A DNA stretch of 5,689 bases from contig DXDV01000202.1 in NCBI GenBank assembly GCA_019115345.1, positions 1 through 5,689 on the forward strand. Direction: 5' to 3'. This document shows, one piece after another, positions 5,127 through 5,689 of this stretch. Under the pieces are notes generated by a model. That model ran no database searches. It had not been told where the DNA came from and saw only the letters and a list, made by a program, of their open reading frames with translations. Source of the stretch: Candidatus Intestinimonas stercorigallinarum (GTDB lineage Bacteria > Bacillota > Clostridia > Oscillospirales > Oscillospiraceae). Each line of letters starts with the position of its first letter. Position 1 is the first letter of the stretch. The position numbers and the translations under genes were made by a program.

Positions 5127-5689
5127 TTGGATCAAAACAACCGAAAGGGCTCGGGAGGAAACAACAAAAACATGATGGGGATCGTCTCCATCATTCTCTG
5201 GGCCCTCATCATCACCCTGATGATCAACTACTTCACCTCCTCCATGTCCACCTCCCGCTCAGAGCAGATCGAGTACTCCCAGTTCGTGGAGATGGTGGAA
5301 AACGACGAGGTGGCCTGGGTGGTCATGGAGTCCAACAAGTACACCATCTATCCCCGCCCGGAGGCCTCCGCCGCCAATCAGGACAGCCAGGACACCCAGG
5401 ACGCCGGCAGCGACGCGGCGGTGACCCCCATCCCCGGTCTGGAGGGCCTGGAGGGCATCACCGGCGGCTCCGCCGTCCCCGCCGCCCCCGACTCCGGCGC
5501 GACCGGCGGCAGCGCCGAACTGGAGCCCGGCTCCAACGATTGGAAGGACATGCTCAAGGAGGGTCCCTCCTACTACTGTGCCCCCATCACCAGCGATTCC
5601 GAGATGTCCCGCCTCATCGCCCTCATGGAGGAAAACGGCGTGGTCTACGGACCTCCCTATATCGAGCAGCTCTCCCCCGTCATCACCCT
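5127..5689 (+). CDS. ftsH: ATP-dependent membrane protease FtsH, N-terminal part (3' end outside window)
   Basis: FtsH is a hexameric membrane-anchored AAA+ zinc protease that degrades misfolded membrane proteins and some regulators. Only the first 187 codons are in the window, from TTG 5127. A polar Asn/Lys-rich start (DQNNRKGSGGNNKN) is followed by one membrane span at about 17-36. Then comes the FtsH extracytoplasmic domain: 'SEQIEYSQFVEMVENDEVAWVVMESNKYTIY' (45-75) matches the family's Y-S-F-...-V-E.G.V..V pattern, and 'YYCAPITSDSEMSRLIALMEENGVVY' (149-174) matches the later part. Between them, about 78-146, is a low-complexity stretch rich in Ala, Gly, Ser, Pro and acidic residues that typical FtsH proteins lack. 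The ATPase and HEXXH zinc site lie beyond the window, so the call rests on the N-terminus. The gene appears to have its own promoter. Confidence 0.84.
   Translation, partial: MDQNNRKGSGGNNKNMMGIVSIILWALIITLMINYFTSSMSTSRSEQIEYSQFVEMVENDEVAWVVMESNKYTIYPRPEASAANQDSQDTQDAGSDAAVTPIPGLEGLEGITGGSAVPAAPDSGATGGSAELEPGSNDWKDMLKEGPSYYCAPITSDSEMSRLIALMEENGVVYGPPYIEQLSPVIT

Overview
The window comes from a high-GC, Gram-positive-type gut bacterium. I infer a Clostridia member close to Oscillospiraceae (Flavonifractor/Lawsonibacter-like). The basis is strong GGAGG ribosome sites, an LtaS-family lipoteichoic-acid-type synthase, a high-GC codon bias, and intergenic DNA full of 'GTCATTCTGAG...' and 'GTAGGGGCGGCC' palindromes of the kind seen in that group. 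The species cannot be fixed from this sequence alone.

Region 1 (1-3058) is a compact rightward operon. It holds the 3' end of gyrA (DNA gyrase subunit A, C-terminal beta-pinwheel), a 71-residue two-helix membrane protein that overlaps the gyrA stop by ATGA, a 120-residue membrane protein ending in a SHOCT domain, and a 618-residue LtaS-like membrane sulfatase-fold phosphoglycerol transferase. A strong intrinsic terminator closes it at 3026-3058. No promoter or terminator is visible between these genes, so cell-envelope genes appear to be read through from gyrA.

Region 2 (3059-4072) is about 1 kb without a credible gene. It is built almost wholly of repeats and inverted repeats: a double hairpin, a 23-24 bp tandem array, two direct copies of a ~105 bp self-complementary element, a 421 bp segment bounded by 21 bp near-perfect inverted repeats (a possible MITE-like unit), and a large GC-rich palindrome. 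Several open frames cross it but look like chance readings of repeat DNA.

Region 3 (4073-4927) has a 218-residue pentapeptide-repeat protein with an unusually unbroken solenoid and a ladder of cysteines. Its stop overlaps the start of an AEC-family (auxin efflux carrier) transporter gene that stops after 62 codons and is most likely a truncated pseudogene.

Region 4 (4928-5689) has a likely sigma-A-type promoter with an extended -10, then the 5' part of ftsH (membrane AAA+ protease). This starts at TTG behind a perfect GGAGG site and has a long low-complexity insertion in its extracytoplasmic domain. The gene runs off the window.
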